Of a stretch of 42,716 nt of DNA, positions 16,335-24,345 are shown in pieces. Location of the stretch: assembly GCA_013177805.1 (NCBI GenBank), contig JABLXU010000048.1:1-42716 (forward strand). The letters run 5' to 3'. The notes beneath the pieces were generated by a model, which was not told the origin of the DNA, searched no databases, and was given only the letters and a program-made list of their open reading frames with translations. Each line of letters starts with the position of its first letter. The stretch's first letter is position 1. The DNA comes from Candidatus Omnitrophota bacterium (lineage in GTDB: Bacteria; Hinthialibacterota; Hinthialibacteria; Hinthialibacterales; Hinthialibacteraceae). A program made the translations under genes and the position numbers.

Positions 16335-17636
16335 ATGACGCCAAGGGAAAAAAAACCTTTGCTTCGTCATGGCTGCGCCGGGATCGGTCTCATAATTCTC
16401 CTTAACGCCATGCCTGCGGTCTGGGCGCAAGAGATCACGCCCGATACGATTTTGGACTATTCGCTCCAGTTGGTTCAAGAAACGATTCAACACCAACCAA
16501 ACGCGCCGGAACCGTATTTCGCGCTGGGGTATGTCTATTACCGGGCCTCCCGTTTCGAAGACGCTCTCGCCGCCTTCCTGAAGGGCTTATCGATCAAACC
16601 CCATCAGCCGGATATCGTGCAAATGGTGGCGTTTCTCTACGCACGGCTCAACCAGGACGAAAAAGCCGTCGAATGGTATCAGAAAACACTTGCCCTGGAG
16701 CCTGATGCTCCCAGCGCTAACGAACGGCTGGGTATTGCCCTGCAAAAATTGAACCGCATGGAGGAAGCCGTCCAAGCCTTTGAGAAAGAACTGCAATTCC
16801 ATCCCGATAACGCTTCCACTCATGTCTATCTGGCGGAGCGCTACCTGGCCGCCAACCGCCTGGATGATGCCATCCGCCACGCCGAGGCGGCCTCGAAATA
16901 CGACGAACGTTACCCCGAACCTTACTATCTCCTTTCCCGGGTGTATCTCAAGCAGGGGAAACAAGACCAAGCCAACGAAATGCTGCAGATCTTTCAGCAG
17001 AAAAAAGACGCGGAACGCGCCTATTTTGACTCTCTCCCCCAGCCCACGGATCAAGAAAGCGCCTTGCACGCCGCGGTGCTCACCCATACCGATGTCGGTT
17101 CTCTCTGGTACCAATTCCGGAAAGATGCCAAAGCCATCAGCCACTTTCTGAAAGCCTTGAGCTTGGATCCCAAAAACGAAAAAGCCCGTTATCTGCTGGC
17201 CCAAGTGTATACCAACCGCCACGAAGCCGAAAAAGCCGTTCCCTTGTTCCGCGAACTCCTGGCCATGAATCCCAACGATTCCCGGTACCTTCTGGGACTC
17301 GGTTTGTTGCTGGCGGATCAAAAACGCTGGAGCGAAGCGCAAGGATATCTGGAAAAAGTCCTTTCTCTTACTCCCCACGATACGGCGGCCCAGGTGGCGC
17401 TGGCGCGGGTGTTGATCAATAACGGCCAGGATTTTTCCCGGGCGTTGCAACTTATGGAACGGGTGATCCAAGCCGAGAACAGCGCGGAAAATTACGATTG
17501 GCTCAGTTACGCGTATTATGTGAACGGGCGTGTCCAGGAAAGTATCGAGGCCATGCGTATGGCTTTGACTCTGGATCCTTCCAACCGCAATTACCAGATC
17601 CGGTACGAGAAACTACTCTCTAAATTGAATCAATAG
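16335..17636 (+). CDS. Secreted/periplasmic TPR-repeat protein
   Basis: A 433-residue exported protein built almost wholly of tetratricopeptide repeats. The start at 16335 has GGAGGT eight bases upstream and gives a signal peptide (a basic MTPREKKPLLRHG, a hydrophobic stretch, then AVWAQE). About ten TPR units follow, for example PEPYFALGYVYYRASRFEDA, KAVEWYQKTLALEPDAPSAN, EKARYLLAQVYTNRHEAEKA and SAENYDWLSYAYYVNGRVQE. TPR arrays hold protein complexes together; no partner can be named from the context. No enzymatic domain is present. It is preceded by the terminator at 16079-16114 and followed by a separate Uma2 gene. Confidence 0.85.
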   Translation: MTPREKKPLLRHGCAGIGLIILLNAMPAVWAQEITPDTILDYSLQLVQETIQHQPNAPEPYFALGYVYYRASRFEDALAAFLKGLSIKPHQPDIVQMVAFLYARLNQDEKAVEWYQKTLALEPDAPSANERLGIALQKLNRMEEAVQAFEKELQFHPDNASTHVYLAERYLAANRLDDAIRHAEAASKYDERYPEPYYLLSRVYLKQGKQDQANEMLQIFQQKKDAERAYFDSLPQPTDQESALHAAVLTHTDVGSLWYQFRKDAKAISHFLKALSLDPKNEKARYLLAQVYTNRHEAEKAVPLFRELLAMNPNDSRYLLGLGLLLADQKRWSEAQGYLEKVLSLTPHDTAAQVALARVLINNGQDFSRALQLMERVIQAENSAENYDWLSYAYYVNGRVQESIEAMRMALTLDPSNRNYQIRYEKLLSKLNQ

Positions 17637-17752
17637 GACGACCCCCCCGGTGTTTCCCTTGGATTCCCTTGGAGCAATCCCGCTTTATATTTATCCTGAT
17701 ACTCAATCCGGCCTATACTAAAACGGGTAGAATGGAAAGGGAGGTGGCCATC

Positions 17753-18316
17753 ATGCCGGATTCCATCCTCAATAGGCGTTTTACGGTGGATGAATATTAC
17801 ATCATGGCGCGTTCGGGCATCCTTCGCGAAGACGAACGCGTGGAACTCATCGAGGGAGAAATCATTCAACTTCCACCTATCGGATCGCGGCATATGGCGT
17901 GGGTCAATCAAATAGTGGCTTGTTTTCATGGCGATCTCCCGCCGGAAAGGGCAATGGTGATCACCCAAAGACCAATCCGCCTCGATATTTACAATGAACC
18001 CGAACCGGATGTGGCCTTGCTGAAGCCGCGGGCCGGTTTCTACGAGAACCAAATCCCCGGCCCCGCGGATGTCTGTTTGATCGTGGAGGTCTCCGACTTG
18101 TCCCTTGAATATGACCGCGAAGTGAAAGTCCCTCTGTACGCCCGTTTCGGTATCCCCGAAGTGTGGCTCGCCAATGTGGAAAACCTCACCGTGACTGTGT
18201 TCCGGACACCATCTCCTACTGGATATGAAGAGAGGTACACCGTTCGCCCCGGCCAGACCGTTTCTCCCCTTGTATTCCCTGAAATAGCATTGGCCGTTCA
18301 GAAAATGATAGGCTGA
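17753..18316 (+). CDS. Uma2 family protein (DUF820, PD-(D/E)XK nuclease fold)
   Basis: A 187-residue protein of the Uma2/DUF820 family, which has a restriction-endonuclease-like fold and is widespread in Cyanobacteria, Chloroflexota and Planctomycetota. The family pattern is complete: DEYYIMARSGILREDERVEL at the N-terminus, EPEPDVALLKPR, then LIVEVSD and YDREVKVPLYARFGIPEVWL, which carry the presumed catalytic Asp, Glu and Lys. Its biological role is not established. GGGAGGTGG just upstream (17739-17747) sets the start at 17753; TATACT at 17714-17719 may be its -10. Nothing adjacent suggests a toxin-antitoxin or restriction system. Confidence 0.88.
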   Translation: MPDSILNRRFTVDEYYIMARSGILREDERVELIEGEIIQLPPIGSRHMAWVNQIVACFHGDLPPERAMVITQRPIRLDIYNEPEPDVALLKPRAGFYENQIPGPADVCLIVEVSDLSLEYDREVKVPLYARFGIPEVWLANVENLTVTVFRTPSPTGYEERYTVRPGQTVSPLVFPEIALAVQKMIG

Positions 18317-18657
18317 CCGCGCTCCCGCCTTCCCTTCCTGGAAGTCAACCAGCCGAAAGGAATTGGCATTTTCTTTCAAAATAGGCCTGATGGAATCACA
18401 GGAATTTGATATGGTGAGCAGACCTTTTAAGGCAGAAAAGGGTGTGGCATTTTTTTTGTTTTTCGGTTTTATATATTTAATTAAGCAAATTATTTATATT
18501 AAACAGATCGAATCAAGATCATGCGAGGAGGCCATATCCTATTGTTTTTTTGCATTTTTATGCCTAATAATGATAATTTATATTGCATTTCGATTCATAA
18601 TGGATACAATTATCAATATTATCTGATATAGGAAAATCCAGAAAAAGGATGTGAAAA
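18317..18657. other. AT-rich intergenic island (341 bp)
   Basis: From about 18440 to 18630 the base composition drops sharply in G+C compared with the genes on either side. The stretch contains one open frame for a small hydrophobic peptide (listed separately) and the ribosome-binding site AAGGATG before the beta-helix gene at 18658. No insertion-sequence ends, direct repeats or tRNA remnant are visible. Confidence 0.5.
18411..18626 (+). CDS. Possible small two-helix membrane protein
   Basis: A candidate 71-residue protein, starting at the ATG at 18411 with AGGAA six bases upstream (an earlier in-frame ATG at 18363 has no ribosome-binding site). It would contain two hydrophobic helices (VAFFLFFGFIYLIKQIIYI and YCFFAFLCLIMIIYIAFRFI) separated by a short charged loop with ESRSCEE. 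AT-rich codons can mimic membrane helices by chance, and the composition differs from every neighbour, so this is a tentative call. No family is recognised. It ends 31 bases before the beta-helix gene. Confidence 0.3.
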   Translation: MVSRPFKAEKGVAFFLFFGFIYLIKQIIYIKQIESRSCEEAISYCFFAFLCLIMIIYIAFRFIMDTIINII

Positions 18658-20367
18658 ATGCGAAGATGGTTTATCCAATGCGTTATGGTGTGGTTCTTTG
18701 TGGGCAATGCGTTGGGAGTAGAGTATTACGTAGACAATATGAACGGTTCTGATGCTTATGACGGCCGATCCGCATCGAGACCCTGGAAATCATTGGACAA
18801 GATCCGCACCACGCTGTTCACTCCGGGGGACATTATTCATTTGCGCCGTGGGCAAGTTTGGCGGGAAACGATGGTGATGAAAAGCTCTGGCGCGCCGGGA
18901 TCGCCGGTCATCGTCAGGGCCTATGGAGACGGCCCGGATCCCGTGATCAGCGGCGCGGTGGCCCCCTCCCCGGATCAATGGACAGATGCCGGATCGGGGA
19001 TTTTCCGTATGGATTGTGACTGGATTCCCCAACAGGTGTTCGAAGATGACCGGCGCCTGGCTATGGTAGCTTGGACTACGAATATCGAAACGACCCGTCA
19101 GTTCATGCCGGCTGGTTCATGGACGCTGGATAAAAACCATCGGCTATTGTATGTGAAAACCACCACGGGCGCGGGACCCGAAACCCATCTTTTAGAAATC
19201 TCCAAACTCGACACCGGGATTTATAATGGCACCGGCTTGGGTAACCGGTATAACCGGTTCGAGAATTTGCACGTAGAGAAAGCCAACCAAAATGGCCTGT
19301 ATTCAGGAAAAGGGAGCAACGCCATCATCAAAAATTGCACATTCCGGTTGAACGCGAAAAATGGGATTTTAATCGCTTCCTCCGATACGGTTATCGAGGA
19401 ATGTGTGGCATATGACAACCGGACGGGGATAGCCAGTTTTTCTTTTGATCTCTTATTTAACCTGCAGATCATCAATTCATGCGTTTTTGAGAATCATTTT
19501 TGGGTAGATGGGGATGGCATCCGGCTGGAAGCCATGCGGGGCGCGGTCATCGAAAATTGCCATATCTACAATCATGACAACGGAGTGCACGCGGACAACA
19601 TTCAAGTCGCGGGCGGCTCGGCGGACGTCACGATCCGCCATTGCCTGATTGAAGACGGCCGGGGAATTGCCATCACCAATCAGGCCGGCCCGGTGTTCAT
19701 AGCGCACAACCTGTTCCAAACCGGGCGGAATGGGACATTTGTAGGTGTCACCGTTGCCAAAGACGGCGCGGGTGGCCGAGTAGAAATCGCTCACAATTCA
19801 TTCAACCATTTCTTGAATGGAATCATCATCGGGCACGCGCATACCGAAGGTATAATTGTAGAAAACAATATATTCAACGTTGCTCCCAACACGGCCGTGT
19901 TGAAACTGTCCAGCGCCGCTTCCACCCCGGTTTACTTGGACAGAAACGTGTATCACAGCAATGGAGATGTCATCATATGGGATGATAAGCGGTATACTTT
20001 GTCCACTTTCGGCCTCTATCAAAGTGAAACCGGGCAGGATTCCAATTCCATCTATTTGGGCACCACAATCGAGTATACCAATATACCGGTAAATACCGTC
20101 GTCGTTCCCACCGAGGCCAAAGCCGACTTGAAAGCGGCTCCGAAGGATAAGCCCGCCACGGGAGAACTATCCACCGATTCCGGAGAAACCCGGTTGAAGA
20201 CTACGAATTTCAATTGGCATCCGGAACCGGAGCCGAATTCTGCATCAGTCTCGGGAGAACCGACTCTGGACGATCGGTATTGGCTCGTGCCGGAAGAACC
20301 GCTGTTTTCAGCGGAAAGGGAGTCTCACTCAAATTTACCGCAAATCTTGCTCGACCAATATAAATAA
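18658..20367 (+). CDS. Secreted right-handed parallel beta-helix protein
   Basis: A 569-residue exported protein. The signal peptide is MRRWFIQCVMVWFFVGNALG. It is followed at once by VEYYVDNMNGSDAYDGRSAS, the start motif of many pectate-lyase-like and DUF1565 proteins (YYVdp-NGsD-aydGts). Repeating coils rich in Asn and Ile run from about residue 190 to 440 (FENLHVEKANQNGLY, AIIKNCTFRLNAKNGILIAS, VIENCHIYNHDNGVHADNIQ, GIIVENNIFNVAPNTAVL). The C-terminal ~90 residues are Pro/Thr/Glu-rich and probably disordered. Such proteins bind or cleave polysaccharides; I cannot identify catalytic residues. AAGGATG lies nine bases upstream of the start. Confidence 0.85.
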   Translation: MRRWFIQCVMVWFFVGNALGVEYYVDNMNGSDAYDGRSASRPWKSLDKIRTTLFTPGDIIHLRRGQVWRETMVMKSSGAPGSPVIVRAYGDGPDPVISGAVAPSPDQWTDAGSGIFRMDCDWIPQQVFEDDRRLAMVAWTTNIETTRQFMPAGSWTLDKNHRLLYVKTTTGAGPETHLLEISKLDTGIYNGTGLGNRYNRFENLHVEKANQNGLYSGKGSNAIIKNCTFRLNAKNGILIASSDTVIEECVAYDNRTGIASFSFDLLFNLQIINSCVFENHFWVDGDGIRLEAMRGAVIENCHIYNHDNGVHADNIQVAGGSADVTIRHCLIEDGRGIAITNQAGPVFIAHNLFQTGRNGTFVGVTVAKDGAGGRVEIAHNSFNHFLNGIIIGHAHTEGIIVENNIFNVAPNTAVLKLSSAASTPVYLDRNVYHSNGDVIIWDDKRYTLSTFGLYQSETGQDSNSIYLGTTIEYTNIPVNTVVVPTEAKADLKAAPKDKPATGELSTDSGETRLKTTNFNWHPEPEPNSASVSGEPTLDDRYWLVPEEPLFSAERESHSNLPQILLDQYK

Positions 20368-20518
20368 TTTGATTATTTCAAATAGAACATCGATTTGCAC
20401 TTCATCTCTTCCAACCAACGCGGATTCTCACGAAATCCGATTTCGGTATACGGGTCAGTGACAATCCGCCAGCAGGTTTGCCCCATTTCCCGTGTACCAG
20501 ACCGTGGTTCTGGATAAA

Positions 20519-21109
20519 ATGCACCTCATGCGAAACCTGCTACAAAAAGCGATCCGGCAAATCGGCCGGAGATTCGTCTCATCCTACTCCCAGCCGAATC
20601 CTTTGCTGCATCCCGGTGAAGTGGAGGCACAGAGGCGTTATGGGACCTTTTTGCCATTGCAGGGAAAAATCGGATCAATCATCAAGACCCGTCTCGAACC
20701 GGATTACGCGGAATTCGTCGGGCGCCAGACATTCTTTTTCGTGGCGACCGCCGACGCGCGCGGCCGCTGCGATTGCGCGTTCCGGGGAATCGATGAAAAA
20801 GCGCAAAAGGCGGGATATCCCGCTTTGATCATTGAAAATGAGACCACACTCTTGTTTCCGGATTATCCGGGAAACGGGTTGTACCAAACCTTGGGCAATC
20901 TCATGACCAATCCCCATATCGGCATGCTGTTCATTGATTTCTCCACGCGGCAACGGGTGCGGGTCAATGGCCGGGCGGAAATCCTCGAGGACGAAGCGGA
21001 AGCCAAGGCCCGGTTCGGCCCGTCCGCTCAGCGGATGATCCGGGTCCAGGTGCAAGAGATTCTCGCCAACTGCCCGCGCCGGATTCCTTTGTTACAGCAT
21101 CCGGTCTGA
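20519..21109 (+). CDS. Pyridoxamine 5'-phosphate oxidase-family (FMN-binding split barrel) protein
   Basis: A 196-residue flavin-type split-barrel protein. Diagnostic segments are FVGRQTFFFVATADARGRCD (first strands), NETTLLFPDYPGNGLYQTLGNLMTNPHIGMLFID (in pieces) and RVRVNGRAEILEDEAEA, the pattern of PPOX-class FMN-dependent proteins with a longer N-terminal extension. It is probably a cytoplasmic reductase or flavin-binding protein of unknown substrate. None of the possible starts (GTG 20492, ATG 20519, ATG 20528) has a good ribosome-binding site; 20519 is a compromise. The following operon starts 139 bp downstream with its own promoter. Confidence 0.8.
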   Translation: MHLMRNLLQKAIRQIGRRFVSSYSQPNPLLHPGEVEAQRRYGTFLPLQGKIGSIIKTRLEPDYAEFVGRQTFFFVATADARGRCDCAFRGIDEKAQKAGYPALIIENETTLLFPDYPGNGLYQTLGNLMTNPHIGMLFIDFSTRQRVRVNGRAEILEDEAEAKARFGPSAQRMIRVQVQEILANCPRRIPLLQHPV

Positions 21110-21143
21110 CTTTGTCTGTCTCAAAAATACCGGAAGAGTGAAA

Positions 21144-21172
21144 TTGCATGATCCCTTAAAGGCTGATACTAT
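21144..21172 (+). promoter_or_regulatory. Candidate sigma-70 promoter of the DUF1573-rhodanese-MauE operon
   Basis: TTGCAT (21144-21149), a 17-base spacer and TACTAT (21167-21172). It lies in the 139-bp gap after the PPOX gene; the leader to the ATG at 21249 would be about 70 bases. Match quality is moderate (four of six and five of six). Confidence 0.5.
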
Positions 21173-21248
21173 TAAAGAGAAGAGGGGTTTTGTTCGGTGG
21201 AAATTTATTGGTATATGTAAATCTTATGAATTTGTTAGGAGACTAATC

Positions 21249-22247
21249 ATGAAGAGATGGCAAGTCCTTCCATTGACCGCCGTCGTGGCGGTATGTTTTT
21301 CAGTTCCTGCCTGGTCTCAACCAAAGATCGAATTCGATTCGCGGATCATTGATTTTGGAACCGCCTTTCCCAATCAACAATTGCATCATGATTTCGTATT
21401 CTGGAACAAAGGCACAGAGACGTTGGAAATCACCAAGGTTTCTAAAACCTGCGGTTGCACGGCGCCGGTCCTCTCGGCGACCACCGTGCTACCTAGCGCC
21501 TCGGCCATCGTGTCTGTGACCATGCGGACGTCGGCGCCGGTCAAGAAAAGCGAACGGGTAATTTTGGATACCAACGATCCCGAAAATCCCCAAGTGCAAC
21601 TTGCCCTGGAAGCCGACGTAAAGACCTTATGGCAATTCACGCCGAAAACCTCGTTTCTGTTCAACAATGTTCCCTTCGATTCTGAACAAACGATGGAAAT
21701 TTTTATGAAGCATGTCGACGGTGAGCCATTCAAAATTCTCGCCACCAAGGTGAATTTCCCTGAATTGTCGGTCAAGACTGGAGAGCCCACTCCCGATGGG
21801 ATTCCCATTCAAGTGACGGTGCGGTCCGGCAAAGAGAAAAAAATCATCAATGACCAATTGATGATCGAGACGGATCATCCCAAGCAGAGAAACGTCAACG
21901 TGGCGGTGTTCGCGCGGATTGTGGGAGTGATTGAATTCAGCCGCAACCGGGTCTTTTTTGGATCCGTCAATGCCGGCGAAACCAAGAGCATCGAAGTGAT
22001 CGCCAGTTTACCTTCCCCGGCGGGTATGCCGGATTTGCAATTCACCGAAATCACCTCGGATTCGGAAGCCGTAACCGCCCAGGTGACTGGCAAGTCGGCG
22101 GATGGCAAAATTCGCATCCTGATCAATTTCACCGCGCCGAAACAACCGGGTTACATCAGCGGGAATCTGACTTTCAAAACCAATCTCCCGGCCGAACCGG
22201 AAACGACCTTGCCATTTTCCGCCTTGGTGCGGGGGACGCGCGGCTGA
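21249..22247 (+). CDS. Secreted DUF1573 protein
   Basis: A 332-residue exported protein. TTAGGAGAC just before 21249 and the signal peptide (MKRWQVLPLTAVVAVCFSVP, AWSQ) define the start. Residues 25-125 are a DUF1573 immunoglobulin-like domain: IEFDSRIIDFGTAFPNQQLH, then NKGTETLEITKVSKTCGCTAP with the family's conserved Cys-Gly-Cys at 68-70, then ERVILDTNDPENP. Two further Ig-like modules follow (from about residue 130 and 230), the last again with an IEFSRNRVFFGSVNAGETK motif. The function of DUF1573 is not established. It is the first gene of an operon with a rhodanese (33-base gap) and a MauE/DoxX-type membrane protein. Confidence 0.88.
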   Translation: MKRWQVLPLTAVVAVCFSVPAWSQPKIEFDSRIIDFGTAFPNQQLHHDFVFWNKGTETLEITKVSKTCGCTAPVLSATTVLPSASAIVSVTMRTSAPVKKSERVILDTNDPENPQVQLALEADVKTLWQFTPKTSFLFNNVPFDSEQTMEIFMKHVDGEPFKILATKVNFPELSVKTGEPTPDGIPIQVTVRSGKEKKIINDQLMIETDHPKQRNVNVAVFARIVGVIEFSRNRVFFGSVNAGETKSIEVIASLPSPAGMPDLQFTEITSDSEAVTAQVTGKSADGKIRILINFTAPKQPGYISGNLTFKTNLPAEPETTLPFSALVRGTRG

Positions 22248-22280
22248 ACCGGCCCGGTATCCAATCTCACAGGATAGATT

Positions 22281-22748
22281 ATGAAACAAGCCCTGAAACA
22301 GGCTTTTTTTATCTGCCTCGCGGGTATGGTGGCTGGTTTTTCGATCAATGCGGTCTCTCAGAATCCCTTGCCATTTTGGCGGCTTCCCGACACGCGGGGG
22401 GAAAAATGGCCCCTCCTGGACGCCGAGGAGGTCATGCTACGCATCGAGGAAGGATCGGCCATCGTGATCGACGCCCGCGAGGCCCAGGAATACCGGCTGG
22501 GTCATTTGCCAGGCGCGGTCAACCTGCCCGCCGCGGATTTCGAAACGGCATTTCTTGCCATCGGCGAGAGTCTGCCCCGGGATTTCCCCCTGATCGTCTA
22601 CTGCCAGGGCGGTCCCTGTGCGGAAAGTCACGACGTGCTGGATTATTTAAGCCAGTATGATTTTCAGGATCTGTTTTTGTATCCCGGCGGCTGGTTGGAA
22701 TGGAAGCAAAGAGACATGCCCTGCGAGACTCCCGGGGAGGAACCATGA
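22281..22748 (+). CDS. Exported rhodanese-like sulfurtransferase
   Basis: A 155-residue single-domain rhodanese with an N-terminal signal or anchor (MKQALKQAFFICLAGMVAGF). The family signature is clear: VIDAREAQEYRLGHLPGAVN, then LIVYCQGGPCAESH. C108 is the persulfide-forming Cys that opens the active-site loop; a second Cys, C113, sits within the same loop, which could allow a disulfide. It would act in the periplasm or at the inner membrane, transferring sulfane sulfur or serving in thiol redox. It overlaps the next gene by four bases (ATGA at 22745-22748), so translation is coupled. Confidence 0.88.
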   Translation: MKQALKQAFFICLAGMVAGFSINAVSQNPLPFWRLPDTRGEKWPLLDAEEVMLRIEEGSAIVIDAREAQEYRLGHLPGAVNLPAADFETAFLAIGESLPRDFPLIVYCQGGPCAESHDVLDYLSQYDFQDLFLYPGGWLEWKQRDMPCETPGEEP

Positions 22749-23272
22749 ACGCAAAGCCAGCCGAAACCCTAGGGGGAAAAATCATGCAGGGCATTTATCA
22801 CCCCGCTACGTTGCTGGGATTGCGGATCATTCTGGGCGCGGTTTTGATCTACGCCGGCTGGATCAAGATTTTTGATATGCCCGGGATGGCCAAAAGCATC
22901 GAAAATTACCGGATTCTACCGGTTGCCATGGTCAACATACCCGCCATCGTCATGCCTCCCGTGGAAATCATCACGGGATTGTGCCTAATCCTGGGGATTT
23001 GGATGGAAGGCGCGTTGGTGATTGCCACAGGCCTGTTTGCCGTGTTCATTGTGGCGATTCAATCGGCCATCCTCCGGGGATTGGACATCGAATGCGGGTG
23101 TTTCGGCACTTCCGACGCGGAAAAAGTGGGAACCCGGGTGTTAGTTCGCGACTTTTTGTTGTTGTTTGTGACCTTATTAATCTGGTTGGGTTATAAGCGG
23201 GAATCCACCCCCGTGCCGGTTCCAGATCCAGAAACCAAGGACCTGGCGGCCGAATCAAGCCCGGAGGTTTAA
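22745..23272 (+). CDS. MauE/DoxX family redox-associated membrane protein
   Basis: A 175-residue inner-membrane protein with about four transmembrane helices (LLGLRIILGAVLIYAGWIKI, a second at about 60-85, a third at about 88-108 and a fourth near 135-155) and a short charged cytoplasmic or periplasmic tail. The conserved loop motif CGCFG (C117-G121) is that of MauE/DoxX-type proteins, associated with disulfide handling in the envelope. The start at 22745 overlaps the rhodanese stop and has GGGGAGGAACC before it. Its 3' end overlaps the convergent flgN gene by 18 bp (23255-23272). Confidence 0.88.
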   Translation: MNAKPAETLGGKIMQGIYHPATLLGLRIILGAVLIYAGWIKIFDMPGMAKSIENYRILPVAMVNIPAIVMPPVEIITGLCLILGIWMEGALVIATGLFAVFIVAIQSAILRGLDIECGCFGTSDAEKVGTRVLVRDFLLLFVTLLIWLGYKRESTPVPVPDPETKDLAAESSPEV

Positions 23273-23746
23273 ACCGGCCCGGGGGATTTGTCCCTGCGCC
23301 TTGGTTCCCCGCGAGGTATATATTCCGCTTTCTTCCGGTTTGACGAACCGGGCGATTTCTTGATGGAGTGTTTCGAGAGACCGGCGCAACAGACGCGCGT
23401 TGGCTTGATTGGCGGTCTGGATTTCCCGCGCGAGGATTTTTAACCGTTCTCCGGTTTTCTCCAGTTCTTCCCGGTTCTCCGGCGGGAGAACTCCCGCCAA
23501 ACGCTTGAGTGTGACCGGCTTTTCTGTAATCCCCCATTCCCTCGCCAGTTCTTCCACTATCTGGAATCTTTGTTCTTCCAATTCCCGGGCTTGCCCGGCC
23601 CATGCGCTGATTTGTTTTGTGTTTTCCATGAGCGCAGCAGGGTGGCCGGTGACGATCAGTTGTTGTTCCTTGCGTTTGCCCAGTAGCAATTTTTCATGGA
23701 CCTTTTGTTCTTCCCGCAAGATGATCAACAGGGATTTCAGATTCAT
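23255..23746 (-). CDS. flgN: FlgN-like flagellar export chaperone
   Basis: A 163-residue, almost entirely alpha-helical, charged protein with coiled-coil character (LKSLLIILREEQKVHEKLLL, ENREELEKTGERLKILAREI, ANARLLRRSLETLHQEIARF). FlgN chaperones the hook-associated proteins FlgK and FlgL to the export gate. Family sequence conservation is low, so the call leans on the heptad pattern, the size and the position as last gene of the flg operon. GAGGTGG lies six bases before the ATG at 23746, and ATGA overlaps the flgJ stop, supporting this start over a GTG at 23755. Its end overlaps the convergent MauE-type gene by 18 bp. Confidence 0.75.
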   Translation of the reverse strand: MNLKSLLIILREEQKVHEKLLLGKRKEQQLIVTGHPAALMENTKQISAWAGQARELEEQRFQIVEELAREWGITEKPVTLKRLAGVLPPENREELEKTGERLKILAREIQTANQANARLLRRSLETLHQEIARFVKPEESGIYTSRGTKAQGQIPRAGLNLRA

Positions 23747-24327
23747 GGCTGCCACCTCAGAGGAGATTCCATCCGGCTGGACGAGACGCGGGGATGGCCG
23801 GAAAGCGGGAGGTATGGATTCCGGCCTTGGGGTAGTTCCATCATCCGCCCGGGCGGACGGAGATCCAGGAATTTTTCCGTATTTGGTGTCAGGGGCATGA
23901 ACCGCAGCCCGGTATCCGGTGAATAGGTTGTTTCAGTCTGGAGTTCTTGATTCGTTTTTTGGGCATGCAATTCAGCCGGTGTCACGAGTTGGCGGTTCTT
24001 TTCTTTCAATTCTTCATAAATCATGCGGTCCAGTCCGAGTTCGTTGGTTTCGGCAAGCTGCCGGGCGAGATGGTCATCCACGATTTCCATATACATTTCG
24101 GTGGAGAAGGATTGCTCGATGTACCCATTGTGAGGAACCGTCTTGCGCATTTCCTTGAGCAACTGGCGCATGATCAAAGTTTCAAACTCGTCGGCGATGG
24201 CGCGCATCTGGCGGTCGTCCATCTTTTGCGGCTGGCCGGTCAGGAGTTTCAAACGCAGCGACTCGGCTTGCCCCTCGAGGGGAGAGGCCACCGCTGCTGG
24301 GAATTGAAGCCTGAGAGAATCATCCAT
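23743..24327 (-). CDS. flgJ: Flagellar rod-binding protein, FlgJ N-terminal type
   Basis: A 194-residue protein with the rod-capping domain at about 35-110 (ADEFETLIMRQLLKEMRKTV, then FSTEMYMEIVDDHLARQLAE). It has only this domain: the muramidase/glucosaminidase half found in enterobacterial FlgJ is absent, and the C-terminal ~80 residues are Pro/Arg-rich and probably disordered. It would help the rod assemble through the periplasm; a separate peptidoglycan hydrolase must exist elsewhere. It starts 18 bp after the flgI stop and overlaps flgN by four bases. Confidence 0.87.
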   Translation of the reverse strand: MDDSLRLQFPAAVASPLEGQAESLRLKLLTGQPQKMDDRQMRAIADEFETLIMRQLLKEMRKTVPHNGYIEQSFSTEMYMEIVDDHLARQLAETNELGLDRMIYEELKEKNRQLVTPAELHAQKTNQELQTETTYSPDTGLRFMPLTPNTEKFLDLRPPGRMMELPQGRNPYLPLSGHPRVSSSRMESPLRWQP

Positions 24328-24345
24328 GGGTGCCCCTTTCCCCGG

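Noticed and set aside
17753..18316. The Uma2-family gene as part of a defence or toxin system
   Set aside because: There is no partner gene, methylase or antitoxin next to it; Uma2 genes are common singletons.
18317..18657. The AT-rich island as an insertion-sequence or prophage remnant
   Set aside because: No inverted terminal repeats, target-site duplication, transposase or integrase fragment, or tRNA end can be seen.
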